DNA from: Actomonas aquatica
Lineage (GTDB): Bacteria > Verrucomicrobiota > Verrucomicrobiia > Opitutales > Opitutaceae
Reading direction: 5' to 3'
Assembly: GCF_019679435.2 (NCBI RefSeq)
Contig: NZ_CP139781.1
Coordinates: 1,488,001-1,552,000, forward strand
Length of the DNA stretch: 64,000 nucleotides
Part shown: piece after piece, positions 1 through 8,218 of the stretch
How positions within the stretch are numbered: the stretch's first letter is position 1
How the letters are laid out: each line of letters begins with the position of its first letter
Made by a program: the position numbers and the translations under genes
Notes under the pieces: generated by a model
What the model was told of the DNA's origin: nothing
Database searches by the model: none
What the model saw: only the letters and a program-made list of their open reading frames with translations

Positions 1-83
1 CCTGGAACGGCCAGGACGCCGCCTTCCGCATGTTTGCCTGCCTCGGCATCATCCTGCTCTTCCTCAACCAGCCCGACGAGTAA
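1..83 (+). CDS. C-terminal end of an unidentified gene (partial)
   Basis: An open frame enters from the left edge (codons begin at base 3) and stops with TAA at 81-83. The 26 visible residues end in a hydrophobic stretch (MFACLGIILLFLNQ) followed by PDE. This could be the last membrane helix of a membrane protein, but too little is present to name it. It is followed after 39 bases by the ThuA-like lipoprotein gene on the same strand, so the two could be co-transcribed. The frame agrees with the codon use of the neighbourhood, but the identification stays open. Confidence 0.45.
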   Translation, partial: WNGQDAAFRMFACLGIILLFLNQPDE

Positions 84-122
84 GGCTGGTGCGATAAGCA
101 CGGGCTGCGGTAGGGTGACGCC

Positions 123-1091
123 ATGCGTTTCCTACCCCTGCTCGGCGGCCTGCTGCTCCTCGCTTTCACCTCGGTATCCTGCTCTCGCGAAGCGCCGCCG
201 CCGCCTCCACTGCGGGCGCTCATCATCGACGGGCAGAACAACCACGACGTCTGGCCCAAATCGACCTTCATGATGAAGGCCTACCTCGAAGAGACGGGCC
301 TCTTCAGCGTCGACATCAAGCGCACGGCCTTCACCTGGCGCGGCGGCAAATGGTTGCCCGCCTACCCACTGGCCGACGCTCCCGCCACTCAGGATCTGGC
401 CGAGCCGACCGCGGATCCGGACTTTGCGCCCAACTTCGCCGACTACGACGTCGTCATTTCCAACTTCGGTTGGCAAACCGCGCCGTGGCCGGACGCCACC
501 CGCGCCGCCTTCGAGGACTACATGGCCAACGGCGGCGGACTCGTCGTCGTCCATGCCGCCAACAACAGCTTTCCCGAGTGGCCCGCCTACAACCGCATGA
601 TCGGCCTAGGCGGCTGGGGCGGTCGCAATGAAACCCACGGGCCCTACCTCTACTACAACCTCGAGGACGAGCGGATCGCCGATCCCTCGCCCGGTCGCGG
701 CGGCAGTCATGGTCCGCAACACGAGTTCGTCATCGAGTTACGCGAACCGCATCCCATCACCGCCGGCCTGCCCGCGCGTTGGCTGCACACCATGGACGAG
801 TGTTACGACCGCCTGCGTGGTCCGGCGGAGAACGTCACCATCCTCGCTACCGCGTTCTCGTCCCCGGAGCAAAAGGGCACCAATCGCCACGAGCCCATGC
901 TCATGACGATCAACTACGAACAGGGCCGTGTCTTCCACACCACCCTCGGCCACGACGACTACTCGTTCGCCTGCGTCGGTTTCACCACCACCTTCCAACG
1001 CGGCGCCGAATGGGCCGCCACCGGCAAAGTCACGCAAACCGTGCCAGCGAATTTTCCGGACGCCACCACCACGAGTTCGCGGGAGTTCTGA
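123..1091 (+). CDS. ThuA-like domain lipoprotein
   Basis: A 322-residue secreted protein. Residues 1-20 form a signal peptide ending in SVSC, an acceptable lipobox, so it is probably a lipoprotein. The rest matches the ThuA/trehalose-utilisation fold (class I glutamine amidotransferase-like): the early strand ALIIDGQNNHD, the central VVVHAANNSFPEWPAYN block with H144, and a C-terminal HTTLGHD block with H272 and H277. ThuA-like proteins are common in Verrucomicrobiota and Planctomycetota, often beside sugar-degradation genes, and their biochemical role is mostly unproven. The ATG start gives a normal signal peptide. The family call is solid; the substrate is not known. Confidence 0.85.
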   Translation: MRFLPLLGGLLLLAFTSVSCSREAPPPPPLRALIIDGQNNHDVWPKSTFMMKAYLEETGLFSVDIKRTAFTWRGGKWLPAYPLADAPATQDLAEPTADPDFAPNFADYDVVISNFGWQTAPWPDATRAAFEDYMANGGGLVVVHAANNSFPEWPAYNRMIGLGGWGGRNETHGPYLYYNLEDERIADPSPGRGGSHGPQHEFVIELREPHPITAGLPARWLHTMDECYDRLRGPAENVTILATAFSSPEQKGTNRHEPMLMTINYEQGRVFHTTLGHDDYSFACVGFTTTFQRGAEWAATGKVTQTVPANFPDATTTSSREF

Positions 1092-1100
1092 ACTCCGGGC

Positions 1101-1222
1101 CAACGCAGCGCGAGCAAGCTCGCAGCCTACAATCCGCCGTTCGAATCCTCCATGTAGGCCGCGAGCCTTGGTCGCCTTCGGCGCCGCCAGAGGCGGGTAA
1201 ACTCGCTCGCGCTGGCCCTGCG
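1101..1222. repeat. Dispersed intergenic palindromic repeat, family A, copy 1
   Basis: REP-like element between two same-strand genes. The left hairpin is GCGAGCAAGCTCGC (about 1110-1123), followed by GCAGCCTAC-type sequence. The inverted partner GTAGGCCGCGAG starts at 1154. Extra sequence ending GTAAACTCGCTCGCGCTGG runs to about 1217. This copy is longer and less regular than the copies near 4443 and 8113. The gap 1092-1349 holds nothing else that I recognise. Confidence 0.75.
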
Positions 1223-1349
1223 TCTCGGGGCTCTACCGCTGCGGCGTAGCCAGGCCACTCGCCCCACCCGCAAACGCCTTGCGGCATTCCACCACATTAC
1301 ACCGGAAATGGTCTCGTTCTGAGGCAGAGAAATTGCCTCGATTTCGGCC

Positions 1350-3896
1350 ATGTTTGTTCCTTCGCGTCCCTGCTTGCCGGCCTCCCGGCAGCACTCTCGA
1401 AACCCATCCCGCTCAACACCCTCACAAGGGTTCCTGCTTCGCACCGTTTCGTTGCTCTGCGCGCTGTGCTTTTTCGCCGGCCCCGCCTCCGCCCAAGGCA
1501 TCCAGCAAACCAAGGGGGCCTTCCAAGATAAGTTCCGCCAACTGGACGAGGTGCTGCCCACCCCCAACACCTACCGCAACGCCTCGGGTCAACCCGGACA
1601 CGACTACTGGCAGCAGCGCGCCGACTACGTCATCGCGGCCACACTCGACGAGGAGGCCCGACGCCTCACCTCCTCCGCCCAAATCACCTACCACAACAAC
1701 GCGCCCGACTCCCTGGAGTTTCTGTGGCTGCACCTCGACCAAAACATTTTCCGCAAAGATTCGCTCAAGGAACTGACCGACGATTTCGGCGGCTCGGGCG
1801 GCCGCGGTCCGTCCGCCAGCGCTCCTTCCAGCCGCTCGCCCGCCCGCATCAGCTTCGGTGAACTGCGCCGCCAACAAGGCATGGCCGACGGCGATTACGG
1901 CTTCGACATCACGGCGGTGACCGACGCCAACGGCGCGCCCCTGAGTCACAAGATTCTGGATACCTTGATGCGCATCGACCTCGCGCAGCCGCTGGCGCCG
2001 GGCGAGACGTTCACTTTCTCCATCGATTGGGCCTACACCATCCACGAGCAAAAGGCCGTCGGTGGCCGCGCGGGCTACGAGCACTTCGCCGACGACGAGC
2101 GCGAGGGCGGCAATGACATCTTCGAGATCGCTCAATGGTTCCCGCGCATGGCCGTCTATTCCGACTACGAGGGCTGGCACAACAAAGCCTTCCTCGGCCG
2201 CGGTGAGTTCACCTTGGAATTCGGCGACTACGACGTGACCCTCACCGTGCCCGACGACCACATCGTGGCCGCGACGGGTGCGCTGCAGAATCCGACCGAC
2301 GTCCTGACCGCCACCCAGCAACAGCGCCTCATCGAGGCCCAGACCGCCGACCGCCCGGTGTTCATCGTGACGCAAGACGAAGCCCTCGCCAACGAGAGCT
2401 CACAGCCCACCGGCACCAAGACCTGGCATTTTGTGGCCGAAAACGTGCGTGACTTTGCCTGGGCCTCCTCCCGCAAATTCGCCTGGGACGCCCAGGGCTA
2501 CCATCAACCCGACGCCGCCATGAAAACGGTCATGGCGATGTCCTTCTGGCCCAAGGAAGGCGGCGAGCTCTGGCGCAAATATTCGACCCCGGCGATCATT
2601 CACACGCTCGAGGTCTACGGCCGCTTCTCCTTCGATTTCCCTTACCCCGTGATCCAATCCGTCAACGGTCCCGTCGGCGGCATGGAGTATCCCATGATCA
2701 CCTTCAACGGCCCCCGCACCAAGCTGCAGGACGACGGCGATCGCACTTACACGATGGCCGAAAAAGTCTTCCTCGTCGGCGTGGTGATTCACGAGGTGGG
2801 CCACAACTACTTCCCCATGATCGTCAATTCCGACGAGCGCCAATGGACCTGGATCGACGAGGGCATCAACAGCTTCCTCGACTCCGTGGCGGGCTACGAG
2901 TGGGACCCCGACATGCCGTGGACGCGTTCCCTGCCGCGCGACCTCATCCCCTACATGATCAGCAGCAACCAAGTGCCGATCATGACGCAGTCGGACTCCA
3001 TCCTGCAGTTTGGCAACAACGCCTACGGCAAACCCTCGGCCGCCTTCCATCTGCTGCGCGACACCATCCTCGGTCGCGAGTTGTTCGACCACGCCTTCAA
3101 GACCTTCGCCAACCGCTGGAAGTTCAAGCGCCCCACCCCCTCGGATTTCTTCCGCACCATGGAAGAGGCCTCCGGCGTCGACCTCGACTGGTTCTGGCGC
3201 GGCTGGTTCTACACCACCGATCACGTCGATGTCTCCCTCGACGCCATCTACCGCCTCCGCCTCGACACCGAGGATCCCGACATCGACTACACCCGGCGGC
3301 GCCAGGAGGAGTTGGACAAACCCATCAAGGTCGGCGTGAAGCTCAACGAGCAGGAGGGCATCGAAACGTGGGTGGATCGTCACCCCGACCTCCGCGACTT
3401 CTACGACGAAAACGACGTCTACATCGTCACCAACAAGGAGCGGAACAAGTATCACGAGTTCCTCGAGAAGTTGGAGGATTGGGAACGCACCGCGCTGGAA
3501 CGTGCCGTCGCCGAGGACAAAAACTACTACGTGCTCGAGTTCTCCAACCTCGGCGGACTCGTCACCCCGATCATCCTCGAACTGGAGTTCGCCGACGGCC
3601 GCAGCGAACGCCGCTACATCCCCGCCGAGATCTGGCGGCGCAATCCCCATCAGGTGCGCAAGCTCATCGTGTTGGAAAAGGGGGACGAACTGACGAGTGT
3701 CGTGATCGATCCCGACTGGGAAACCGGCGATGCCAACGTCGACAACAACGCCTACCCGCGGCGCATCATCCCCTCTCGCATTGAGTCCTACAAAGACAAG
3801 CGCGAGGGCTTCACCAATCGCGACATCATGCAGGACATCAAAACCGAATTGAAGAGCGACGAAGCCAAGGACGACGCGGATGAAGACACGCCGTAA
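1350..3896 (+). CDS. Secreted M1-family metallopeptidase
   Basis: An 848-residue zinc aminopeptidase-type protein. The gluzincin signature HEVGH is at 481-485 and the third zinc ligand E504 (WIDEGINSF) follows exactly 18 residues later, as expected for M1. The upstream substrate-binding motif is GGMEYPM instead of the classical GAMEN, as in many secreted M1-like peptidases. A hydrophobic signal segment (LLCALCFFAGPASA) ends near residue 48. The roughly 30 residues before it look atypical, so a downstream non-ATG start is possible; no other ATG fits. The C-terminal third is a beta-rich and charged region. The following DUF6702 gene overlaps its 3' end by 17 bases, suggesting coupled translation. 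It probably degrades peptides in the periplasm or outside. Confidence 0.9.
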   Translation: MFVPSRPCLPASRQHSRNPSRSTPSQGFLLRTVSLLCALCFFAGPASAQGIQQTKGAFQDKFRQLDEVLPTPNTYRNASGQPGHDYWQQRADYVIAATLDEEARRLTSSAQITYHNNAPDSLEFLWLHLDQNIFRKDSLKELTDDFGGSGGRGPSASAPSSRSPARISFGELRRQQGMADGDYGFDITAVTDANGAPLSHKILDTLMRIDLAQPLAPGETFTFSIDWAYTIHEQKAVGGRAGYEHFADDEREGGNDIFEIAQWFPRMAVYSDYEGWHNKAFLGRGEFTLEFGDYDVTLTVPDDHIVAATGALQNPTDVLTATQQQRLIEAQTADRPVFIVTQDEALANESSQPTGTKTWHFVAENVRDFAWASSRKFAWDAQGYHQPDAAMKTVMAMSFWPKEGGELWRKYSTPAIIHTLEVYGRFSFDFPYPVIQSVNGPVGGMEYPMITFNGPRTKLQDDGDRTYTMAEKVFLVGVVIHEVGHNYFPMIVNSDERQWTWIDEGINSFLDSVAGYEWDPDMPWTRSLPRDLIPYMISSNQVPIMTQSDSILQFGNNAYGKPSAAFHLLRDTILGRELFDHAFKTFANRWKFKRPTPSDFFRTMEEASGVDLDWFWRGWFYTTDHVDVSLDAIYRLRLDTEDPDIDYTRRRQEELDKPIKVGVKLNEQEGIETWVDRHPDLRDFYDENDVYIVTNKERNKYHEFLEKLEDWERTALERAVAEDKNYYVLEFSNLGGLVTPIILELEFADGRSERRYIPAEIWRRNPHQVRKLIVLEKGDELTSVVIDPDWETGDANVDNNAYPRRIIPSRIESYKDKREGFTNRDIMQDIKTELKSDEAKDDADEDTP

Positions 3897-4431
3897 ACAC
3901 CTCGCCGCCCTTCTCCTGCTGAGCCTTTGCCTCGCAGGAGTCGGCGCCACGGCCGTCTCGGCGCATGAACAAAAAGCCGCCGAGACGGACGTCTTCTACA
4001 ACGTGCACTCCGGCAACCTGGAGGTCGCCCACCGCTTCATCCTGCACGATGCCGAGCACGTGCTCCGTCAGGTCACGCACTCGGAAGCCGACCTCTTGAC
4101 CTCGGCCGAGGCTCGCCGCGCCTTCTCGCGTTACGTGGCCTCGCGCTTCGCGATCACCCGCGTCGACGAGCAGCCGCTGGAGTTCACGCTGGTCGGCGAA
4201 GAAATCGACGGCGGTGCCTTGTGGGTCTACCAGGAGACTTCGCTCCCCCAACCGCTCGACACACCACTCTACCTCGAGAACCGCATCCTGCAGGACGTGA
4301 TCACCGGTCAGGTGAACCGCGTAAACGTCCGCTACGGTTCGCAGGTGAAGACCTTCGTCTTCGAAGTAAACACCGGCAAAAAACGCTACGACGGCCCCGT
4401 GCTCGCGACACCCGCAACGGGATCCGAGTAA
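3880..4431 (+). CDS. DUF6702 family periplasmic protein
   Basis: A 183-residue protein with a signal peptide (about 1-28, ending VSAHE). It has the all-beta layout of the DUF6702 family: an early NVHSGNLEVAHRF strand, then EEIDGGALWVYQE and a C-terminal strand with TFVFEVN. The start lies inside the peptidase gene (17-base overlap, different frame), so the two are almost certainly one transcript. DUF6702 genes often sit directly behind M1-type peptidases in Bacteroidota, which supports a shared function, but no biochemical role is established. Family call moderately sure. Confidence 0.75.
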   Translation: MKTRRKHLAALLLLSLCLAGVGATAVSAHEQKAAETDVFYNVHSGNLEVAHRFILHDAEHVLRQVTHSEADLLTSAEARRAFSRYVASRFAITRVDEQPLEFTLVGEEIDGGALWVYQETSLPQPLDTPLYLENRILQDVITGQVNRVNVRYGSQVKTFVFEVNTGKKRYDGPVLATPATGSE

Positions 4432-4442
4432 GCACCACTCCC

Positions 4443-4520
4443 ACGCAGCGCGAGTAAACTCGCGGCCCACACTCCGCGTTCGACACCTCAATGTAGGCCG
4501 CGAGTTTACTCGCGCTAACC
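4443..4520. repeat. Dispersed intergenic palindromic repeat, family A, copy 2
   Basis: Two 24-base arms, 4447-4470 and 4493-4516, are inverted copies with a single mismatch. Each arm contains its own hairpin GCGAGTAAACTCGC or its complement. It lies between convergent genes (the DUF6702 gene and the PQQ dehydrogenase) and could form a cruciform or a bidirectional transcript hairpin. It is followed by CCCTGCCCCTCCG-type sequence also seen after other repeats in the window. Confidence 0.85.
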
Positions 4521-4584
4521 CTGCCCCTCCGCCGCCCCGCCCCGGCTCTTTGCTCTCTTTGCGTCCTTGGTGTGAAAACCAAAC

Positions 4585-6744
4585 TCACTCCGGCAGCGCA
4601 AACGCCACGTAGGTGTCGCCGCTCTTGGTGCCCATCTTGCCGCCGCCACAGGCGACAACAACATACTGCCGTCCATCCACCTCATAAGTCGACGGCGTGG
4701 CATAGGCCCCGGCAGGCAATTTGAAGCGCCAGAGTTCACGCCCGGTCTTGGTGTCGAAGGCGCGGAAGTGTTCATCTTTGCTCGCGCCGATGAACAACAC
4801 CCCGCCCGCCGTGACGACCGGGCCGCCGTAGTTCTCGGTGCCGGTCGGCGGAATACCCAGCGCGCTCAACTCCGGCAATTCGCCCAGCGGCACGGTCCAC
4901 AGAAACTCACCCGAGTTCAGATCGATGGCGTTCAACGTGCCCCACGGGGGCTTGACCGCGGGGTAACCATCCGGGTCGAGAAAACGGTTGTATCCAGTAT
5001 GCGTATACGGCGGCGCCGGATGATCCACCTGGCCCTCGTCGCCCACGTAAGTCACCCACCCCTCCTTCGGCGGCTCCGCGTCCGGATCCGGGGCGGCACG
5101 ATCGGGTTCCGGCACCGGACCATGCAGGAAATCGAGCACGCCCTCGAGCTGGTCGCCCGAGAGAAAACCCCACGGCGGCATCATGCCCCGCCCATGCACA
5201 ATCACCTCACGCGCCTGTTCGCGATCGAGGCGTGCGTTCAGCTCCAGTAGCGACGGGATGCCCATGTTGTTGCCCGCCCGGTCCGCGCCGTGACAGCCGA
5301 CGCAGTTCTGCAGATACACCTGTTCGCCGACCGTCGCACTGCCGCCGGTCTCGATCATCGTGAGCACCCACGCCATCTCGTTGGCGTTGACGTAAATCAC
5401 GCCCCGCGGATCGGTCGCCGCCCCGCCCCATTCGCCACCACCGTCAAAGCCCGGGAAAATGATCGTGCCCTGCTCACTCGGCGGCGCGAACTGGGTGTGG
5501 GCCCGCAGGCGTGCGAAACGCTCCAGCACCGCGCGGCGCGCTTCGGGCGTGCGATTCGTCACTTCCGCCGCGGTGAAAAACTGCCGCGCAAACGGCGCCG
5601 GTTTCAGTGGCAGGGGTTGTGTCGTCGCCGCCACTTCGCCGGCGAGATCCGACGACGGCACGATGACCTCTTCCATCGGAAACAGCGGCTCGCCCGTCTC
5701 CCGATTGAAGACAAACACGTGCCCCGACTTCGTGATCTGCGCCACCGCGTCGATCTCCTGCCCGTCGTGCGTGACCGTGAGCAGGTTGGGCGGGGCCGGC
5801 AGGTCACGGTCCCAGATGTCGTGGCGCACAAACTGGTAATGCCACACCAGCTCGCCCGTCTCGACTTTGATCGCCAGCAGGCAGTTGGCGTAGAGGTTGT
5901 CGCCGAGGCGATCGCCGCCCCAAAAATCGAAAGCCGCCGAACCCGTCGGCGCGAAAAGCAGCCCACGCTCTTCGTCGACACTCATGCCCGTCCACACGTT
6001 CACACCGCCCACGTAGGTGTAGGCATCTTCCGGCCAGGTTTCGTAGCCGGGTTCTCCGGGCTGCGGGATGGTGTTGAACACCCAACGCAATTCACCCGTG
6101 CGCACATCGTAGGCGCGAATCGGTCCGGGCGCAGCCGGGGCGGGTCCTTCGCCGAGCCGCATGCCCATCACGATGAGGTCGCCCACCACGATGCCCGGCG
6201 TGTTGGCCTGGATCGCAAAGCCCGTCACATCGCGGCCCATGTTTGCCGCCAGGTCCACCCGTCCACCTTCGCCAAAACTCTCAATCAGCTTCCCGGTGCG
6301 TGCATCCACCGCCTGCAACCACTTGCCCGCGCCGAAGAGAATGCGTTGATCGTCGCCATCCGCCCACCACGCCACACCGCGGTTTACGCCGGTCGGCTCA
6401 TGGGCCGCATAACGCCAGCGCAACGCGCCCGTTTTGCCGTCCAGCGCCACCAGATCAAGACTCGGAGTTGTGGCATAGATGACCCCATCGATCACCAGCG
6501 GATTGCATTGGATCTGGGTGGAGTTGCCCCGCGCGTCGCCGGCCTCCCAAGTCCACGCCACTTCCAACTCCGCGACATTGGCCGGCGTGATTTGATCGAG
6601 GGTCGAATACTGACTCGAGTGCGCATCGCCCAGATAACTCGACCAATTCTGATCAGAGGCAGCGACGACGACGGACGAAAGAAAGAGAGAAGCGGCAGCA
6701 ACAAGGAACGACGTCCGACCGGACGTCAGGGCGGGGTAAGGCAT
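4585..6744 (-). CDS. PQQ-dependent dehydrogenase with inserted cytochrome c domain
   Basis: A 719-residue periplasmic quinoprotein. A signal peptide (MPYPALTSGRTSFLVAAASL) precedes QNWSSYLGDAHSSQY, the usual start of the PQQ beta-propeller. Tryptophan-docking repeats such as AYDVRTGELRWVFNT follow. A c-type heme site CVGCH lies at 481-485, between propeller blades, and the last blades end in VVACGGGKMGTKSGD. It would oxidise an alcohol or sugar and pass electrons through its own heme to the respiratory chain. ATG at 6744 or 6753 gives a clean signal peptide; an upstream in-frame ATG at 6870 would add an Arg-rich stretch and is unlikely. The AraC-type gene is divergent and may control it. Substrate unknown. 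Confidence 0.88.
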   Translation of the reverse strand: MPYPALTSGRTSFLVAAASLFLSSVVVAASDQNWSSYLGDAHSSQYSTLDQITPANVAELEVAWTWEAGDARGNSTQIQCNPLVIDGVIYATTPSLDLVALDGKTGALRWRYAAHEPTGVNRGVAWWADGDDQRILFGAGKWLQAVDARTGKLIESFGEGGRVDLAANMGRDVTGFAIQANTPGIVVGDLIVMGMRLGEGPAPAAPGPIRAYDVRTGELRWVFNTIPQPGEPGYETWPEDAYTYVGGVNVWTGMSVDEERGLLFAPTGSAAFDFWGGDRLGDNLYANCLLAIKVETGELVWHYQFVRHDIWDRDLPAPPNLLTVTHDGQEIDAVAQITKSGHVFVFNRETGEPLFPMEEVIVPSSDLAGEVAATTQPLPLKPAPFARQFFTAAEVTNRTPEARRAVLERFARLRAHTQFAPPSEQGTIIFPGFDGGGEWGGAATDPRGVIYVNANEMAWVLTMIETGGSATVGEQVYLQNCVGCHGADRAGNNMGIPSLLELNARLDREQAREVIVHGRGMMPPWGFLSGDQLEGVLDFLHGPVPEPDRAAPDPDAEPPKEGWVTYVGDEGQVDHPAPPYTHTGYNRFLDPDGYPAVKPPWGTLNAIDLNSGEFLWTVPLGELPELSALGIPPTGTENYGGPVVTAGGVLFIGASKDEHFRAFDTKTGRELWRFKLPAGAYATPSTYEVDGRQYVVVACGGGKMGTKSGDTYVAFALPE

Positions 6745-7055
6745 GGGCAACATCCAGTCGCAACGCCCACCGCCCGCCAAGCCCAAGTCCGCGTTTTCGT
6801 CGCGCGTCCACGCCATCCGTTGAGCACCGCGTCGCGCTCGCAGCTCCGCCCCTCGCGCCCGCTTGCACATTTCCGAGATGTAAAAACCCGCCGGACAAGC
6901 CCGTCCTCGCTAGGACATTACTTAGCTCTCTTAATAGACTAGACGGGTTCCAGTTGCTTTCCCGCCCGGGCGTGGTCTCCTTTGGCAAATCGACAGCGCT
7001 GCGACAGCCCCCCTCGGTCGCGGAAATGTCCTCCCTCCAAACCCCTTAGTTACCC
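6745..7055. promoter_or_regulatory. Divergent promoter region between the dehydrogenase and AraC-type regulator
   Basis: About 310 non-coding bases separate two divergent genes, so promoters in both directions must lie here. The most AT-rich part is 6917-6945 (ACTTAGCTCTCTTAATAGACT), the best place for a -10 element. No clear -35/-10 pair or operator repeat could be assigned by eye. Confidence 0.4.
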
Positions 7056-8060
7056 ATGAAAGAGCGACAAGTCTTAGCTGGCTCGTGCCCCGGCAAACCC
7101 CTTGATCTCCACGCCCGCGCTGAAATGCGGGAGCTTTTCGCCCAGAGCATTCTCGCTGCCGATCGCCAACGTCTGCGCCTGCGCATCCCTCGAGCCGAGG
7201 GCCTGCTGCTTAAGCGCAAGGACATGCACTTCCATTTCCGGCCCGAGATTTTTGTGCAGATTCACGGCAGCACCACGTTCCGTTTTCCCAAGGAGGAATT
7301 CACCCTCAACCCCGGAGAGATGCTCATCGTGCCGGCCGGTCTGCCGCACGGCGAAACCATCTTTCGCGATGACTTCGGCAAGTTCCGCAACCTCGTCGTC
7401 GGGTTCTACAGCCACACCCTCTCGCTGCACTTCGCGCACGAGGTTGCCCCCGGCCGCCCCGACATCGAGACGATCGAGTTTTTTGAGGCGCCGGAGTTGG
7501 AATCGTTGGTGGGCCTCACCAATCAGCTCGTGAGCACCTTCCACATGAACACGCCCGCCCGCGACGCCGTTCTCAAGGGCCTCACCATGGCGGTGCTCGG
7601 CACGTTCCAAAACCTCGTCGAAACCGGCGGCGGGTCGCTCGAAGGCGACATCGGCAAGGTGCTGCAGACGAAGTGGATCGTCCGCGAGCAGTTCTCCAAC
7701 CCCAACCTCAACGTGAAGACGATCGCCGAGCGTCTGCAGTGCTCACCCGATTACCTTTCACACCTCTTCCACACCGAGACCGGCGAGAAGCTCATTCACT
7801 ACATCCAGCGCGTGCGCATCGACGGTGCGGTGCTGGCGCTGGAAACCACCCCGCTCTACGTTTCCGAAATCGCCTACGCGTCCGGCTTCTCCGATCCGGC
7901 CTACTTCGCGCGGGTCTTCAAAAAACACCGCGGCGAATCGCCCGCCGACTTCCGCGAACGCCTCGATAAAGAGCGCCGCAACCAGGAAGAGCGTCCCAAG
8001 ACGATCTACTACGACCGCGTCGACTTCACCGCCGGCGCCCCCGTCAAAGCCGGGGCGTAG
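7056..8060 (+). CDS. AraC-family transcriptional regulator with cupin sensor domain
   Basis: A 334-residue regulator. Residues about 55-150 form a cupin-like ligand domain (HFHFRPEIFVQIHGS, then LNPGEMLIVPAGLPHGE), which in this family senses a small molecule, usually a sugar. Residues about 215-310 carry the two helix-turn-helix units of the AraC/XylS DNA-binding domain: TIAERLQCSPDYLSHLFHTE and then VSEIAYASGFSDPAYFARVF. It is transcribed away from the PQQ dehydrogenase, the best candidate target. The leader before the ATG (CCTTAGTTACCC) has no Shine-Dalgarno sequence. Family certain; effector and targets unknown. Confidence 0.92.
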   Translation: MKERQVLAGSCPGKPLDLHARAEMRELFAQSILAADRQRLRLRIPRAEGLLLKRKDMHFHFRPEIFVQIHGSTTFRFPKEEFTLNPGEMLIVPAGLPHGETIFRDDFGKFRNLVVGFYSHTLSLHFAHEVAPGRPDIETIEFFEAPELESLVGLTNQLVSTFHMNTPARDAVLKGLTMAVLGTFQNLVETGGGSLEGDIGKVLQTKWIVREQFSNPNLNVKTIAERLQCSPDYLSHLFHTETGEKLIHYIQRVRIDGAVLALETTPLYVSEIAYASGFSDPAYFARVFKKHRGESPADFRERLDKERRNQEERPKTIYYDRVDFTAGAPVKAGA

Positions 8061-8071
8061 CACAAACGTAG

Positions 8072-8089
8072 TGCCGGCTTCAGCCGGCA
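8072..8089. repeat. Perfect 18-base palindrome
   Basis: TGCCGGCTTCAGCCGGCA, a short hairpin 12 bases after the regulator stop codon and before repeat family A copy 3. It could cap the transcript, but no T-run follows, so it is not a standard terminator. Confidence 0.5.
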
Positions 8090-8112
8090 TTCTGCGATTC
8101 CCCGAGTGGCAG

Positions 8113-8190
8113 GGTTAGCGCGAGTAAACTCGCGGCCTACAGTCCGGTTTCGCACACGCACTGTAGGCCGCGACCTTGGTCGCGCTAACG
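8113..8190. repeat. Dispersed intergenic palindromic repeat, family A, copy 3
   Basis: Outer arms 8115-8142 and 8161-8188 pair over 28 bases except for the centre. The left arm carries the inner hairpin GCGAGTAAACTCGC; the right arm carries GCGACCAAGGTCGC. Both inner hairpins are self-complementary, so the difference between them preserves structure. It sits between convergent genes (AraC-type regulator and MFS transporter). Confidence 0.85.
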
Positions 8191-8218
8191 CCGGATCGGA
8201 ACATCGCTCGCCTGTCCC

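Noticed and set aside
5290..6942. A 550-codon plus-strand frame opposite the PQQ dehydrogenase
   Set aside because: Arg/His-rich shadow with no domain; the minus strand has the propeller and heme motifs.
1101..8190. A CRISPR array formed by the family A repeats
   Set aside because: Copies lie thousands of bases apart at gene ends, have internal symmetry and no regular spacers.
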